Assembly: GCF_010183535.1 (NCBI RefSeq)
Contig: NC_071333.1
Coordinates: 15,126,587 to 15,190,586, forward strand
Origin: Caenorhabditis remanei
Taxonomy: Eukaryota > Nematoda > Chromadorea > Rhabditida > Rhabditidae
Direction: 5' to 3'
Length of the DNA: 64,000 nucleotides
Below are positions 61,676 to 64,000 of this stretch, one piece after another. Below the pieces are notes generated by a model, which saw nothing but the letters and a program-made list of their open reading frames with translations, had not been told where the DNA came from and did not search any database. Each line of letters opens with the position of its first letter. The first letter of the stretch is position 1. The position numbers and the translations under genes are program-made.

Positions 61676-62914
61676 TGCAAAAATGATGAACCATCTATTC
61701 AAAAGCTTTCAAATAACATTTCGACCGTACCGTTGATTCTGAAAAAAGCGATTTTTGAGAAATGTTCCTTATGGACGAACATAGCATTTTCAGTTTTTAA
61801 AACCACACACAACTCAACCGTTCTTCCTGTCGCGTTGCATAAAATCACCACATTAACTGTCTTTATTTGTTCATTTTAGAACATTCGGCATTCTTTGACT
61901 TATGAGGTTAGAGAGATGATCTTGAAAGTCATTTCCAGGAATTTGCGAAGTTTTCCATTTTCACTATTCCAATAAACATCGATTGGAGTTTATACATATT
62001 TTCTCATCAAGACTGTTCAAAGCACCGAACATTATTTTTCCGTGTGTTGAAAAAATCTACACGAGCACAACATGGAAACAGGAGTTCAGGTCCTTTTTTT
62101 CTTTGTTGTTCTGATACTTTATTTCATCCCGTAGGCAGTATCACTTTTCAGAAACAAATTCATTGCTTTATCACAATGCACAAACAATAGTTCCGAAAAG
62201 ACCTAATCAGGAATCATCTGGGAGTTCGGTGGAGACTTCTTGTCCTGGCGAATCACACAAATCCAATTTTTCGAAACAAACAAGACGTCTAGTATACATT
62301 TGTACCGCCAGAAGCAAGTTGGCATTCCTTAGTCGTAACACGATCAGTGAGCATTAACAAATACAGCATTTTGTTTAATATACACTCAAAAAAATAAAAA
62401 ATTGTGAAAATCTTCCATTTCAAATTTAACCAGCTGCAAATCCTTCATTGATTCAATCGACTAGACTCGATGAGTGTTGTGCCGGGAACATGGAGTGCCT
62501 GTAAACAACCTCCACCGCTCTTTTTTGCAGTTTTTCCTTCGAAATGTTTCCCATTTTTTCATTAATAAACTGATTTTCAAACGAACTCACTGACTGATGA
62601 AACGAGAACACGAGTAGTGCAAGAGAAGTACGTTAGAAGCCCTGAGAAGGAGTCCAGAATGTCGTCAGAAAAATTGTTGCAATTCACAAGAAGATATTTC
62701 AGTAGTGTAATAAAGCGCCGACAAAGTGTTTTGAGATTGGTTTTAACAGAAACACCAGACAGGCTGAAATCATAAAAGAAGGAAATATGTTGTCGTTGAT
62801 TTCAAAACCGAATCTCTAGGAAACACACAAGCTCAGAAATAAGTTAAATGATGGAAAAAAGCAAAACAAAGAGAAGAAAAAGATCAATCAAATCTAATCG
62901 TTCCGATCTAGTGA
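61676..62914. other. Gene-poor segment
   Basis: It holds a third copy of the ATG...GTTCAGGT signal-peptide-like start at 62072, with CCGTAGGCAGTATCACTTTT after it, matching 44.86-44.94 kb. No intact gene. The frame at 62163-62357 has no supporting structure. Confidence 0.4.
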
Positions 62915-63380
62915 TGCTTTCCAGTAGTGGCCTAGTCATATTTTCACATTTTTCATAGCACCGCTCATTTTTCCCAGTCCAAGTTGAAACTTATGCCAAA
63001 CTGATTCATTTTTGACAATTTCTCAGATTCCATTCAAAAATTTCCGAATAAACCTTTTATCTCTAAATCGCCATGTGTCTCAATAACTCATTTTCCGTTC
63101 TGCCTTTTACCAAACCGAGGGGAGAAGAGAAGACAGGCGTGCTACGACACTCCGACATTTCACAGTGCTAGTTGTTTACCGTAAATCGACACTATTTTTT
63201 CTCAGCTAATATCAGAATCAGGTGTTTTTCAGCGTAGAAACATGTTATTTTCTCAAATTCTTCACTAGATTTTTTCTCCAAAAAATTCTACTCGAATGGA
63301 GTGAAAATTTCACTGCGGAAAGAAAGTTTTTTTCTTTATTTAAAAAACACATTTTCTATTTTATCTCACATTCCTTTTTT
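62915..63380 (+). repeat. Direct repeat copy B (partner at 43.65-44.47 kb)
   Basis: Same strand and block order as copy A (GCTTTCCAGTAGTG through TTTTTTCTCCAAAAAATTCT and AAACACATTTTCTA), but lacking the middle insertion. Diverged by many substitutions. Confidence 0.75.
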
Positions 63381-64000
63381 GGAAGAAATGTTTTCGGGTG
63401 CTTGCTGTAGAATAATGAAAAAACAGTAATGAAAACTTGTTGAAGACAATTCACTGGGATCAGCGTTTGCAGAAACTTGTCAGGAAGTGCAACTCAACTG
63501 GCACTGTGGACACACTCTACATTTTATCAGGTCAAAAATCAATCGTCAAACGCATTCCGTAGAAAACGCCGGAAAGGTAGACTAGTCGGATGACGTCTGG
63601 TTTTAAAGAAGAATCACCGAAGAAATTGACAAGTGAAAAGAAGTGACAATTGTCGGAGGAAACGTACATTTTTCTAAACCAATGCAAGTTTTGAAAGATA
63701 CACAAAAACAGTTTGTGTGCATCGTATGTCAGTTTTTCAAGCGTATAGAAGATCTTGTGGTTGTGAATTCGGAAGAATTTCGAATGCAAAACAACGAAAA
63801 ACTGCGGTTATCTTCTGAATGTTGCGAAGAAGATGTTGACTGCTTTTGACATCAGTTTATTTTTCGAAGAGGTTGAGGACCTACCGTGAAATAGTACGAC
63901 CGTGGAGGAGACACAGAGAAAAAAACACCGTCGTTCGGACCATCGATTGCACCAATACCCCATTGCACGGCCTCGGGACCTTCTACCCTTCTTTGTTGTC
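63381..64000. other. Window end: repeat-related DNA, no supported gene
   Basis: The last 80 bases (CCATCGATTGCACCAATACC, ending TTCTTTGTTGTC) match 45070-45135 (CCATCGATTGTACGAATACC). The direct duplication with the 43.6-45.2 kb region therefore continues past the window edge. A 68-codon frame at 63643-63849 (FVCIVCQFFKRIEDLVVV) is open but unsupported by splice or start context. Confidence 0.45.

Noticed and set aside
1..64000. CRISPR array, operon promoter or bacterial features
   Set aside because: The window is clearly metazoan. The tandem arrays have no spacer diversity.

Overview
This window is nuclear DNA of a Caenorhabditis nematode. Introns are short (many 43-60 nt) with TTTCAG acceptors, several start codons sit a few bases after a TTTCAG that looks like a trans-splice acceptor, and the genes are recognisable orthologues of C. 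elegans genes. From memory, lin-2, its mitochondrial-carrier neighbour, nekl-3 and glb-13 are neighbours on the C. elegans X chromosome (cosmids F17E5/F19H6), so this looks like the syntenic X segment of a related species. The species itself cannot be fixed from the sequence.

Layout. 1-3.5 kb: a diverged tandem repeat, a tRNA-like sequence and two small genes. 3.5-12.1 kb: long AT-rich intergenic DNA with a few foldback repeats. 12.16-21.58 kb (+): lin-2, the CASK-type MAGUK scaffold, complete in 24 exons with a probable internal alternative first exon. 22.55-26.36 kb (-): a SCaMC-type calcium-regulated mitochondrial ATP-Mg/Pi carrier, convergent with lin-2. 28.16-29.41 kb (+): nekl-3 (NEK6/7 kinase). 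29.4-37.3 kb: no convincing gene. 37.33-39.27 kb (+): a globin with an acylation-type N-terminus (glb-13). 39.86-43.17 kb: three small unrecognised genes, one of them basic with an AT-hook-like motif on the minus strand.

43.6-64 kb is an accessory region of very different character. Its centrepiece is a palindrome of about 7.6 kb (46.2-53.75 kb). Each arm carries a dead fragment of a serine carboxypeptidase gene and a tandem array (6 units on the left, 9 on the right) of a 181/230-bp repeat with a tRNA-like core. A clean TA-flanked foldback transposon has inserted in the right arm. Around it lie a decayed mariner-like element, retroelement remnants on both strands, and direct repeats that bracket the region (43.65-44.47 and 62.9-63.4 kb). 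A 13-exon gene for a secreted, probably membrane-anchored protein (57.7-61.6 kb) has foldback elements in two introns and a possible frameshift in its last exon.

The conserved genes are single-copy housekeeping or signalling genes that do not form one pathway. Exon models were built by hand from reading frame, splice consensus and remembered homologue sequence. Phases were checked to be continuous through every model given.
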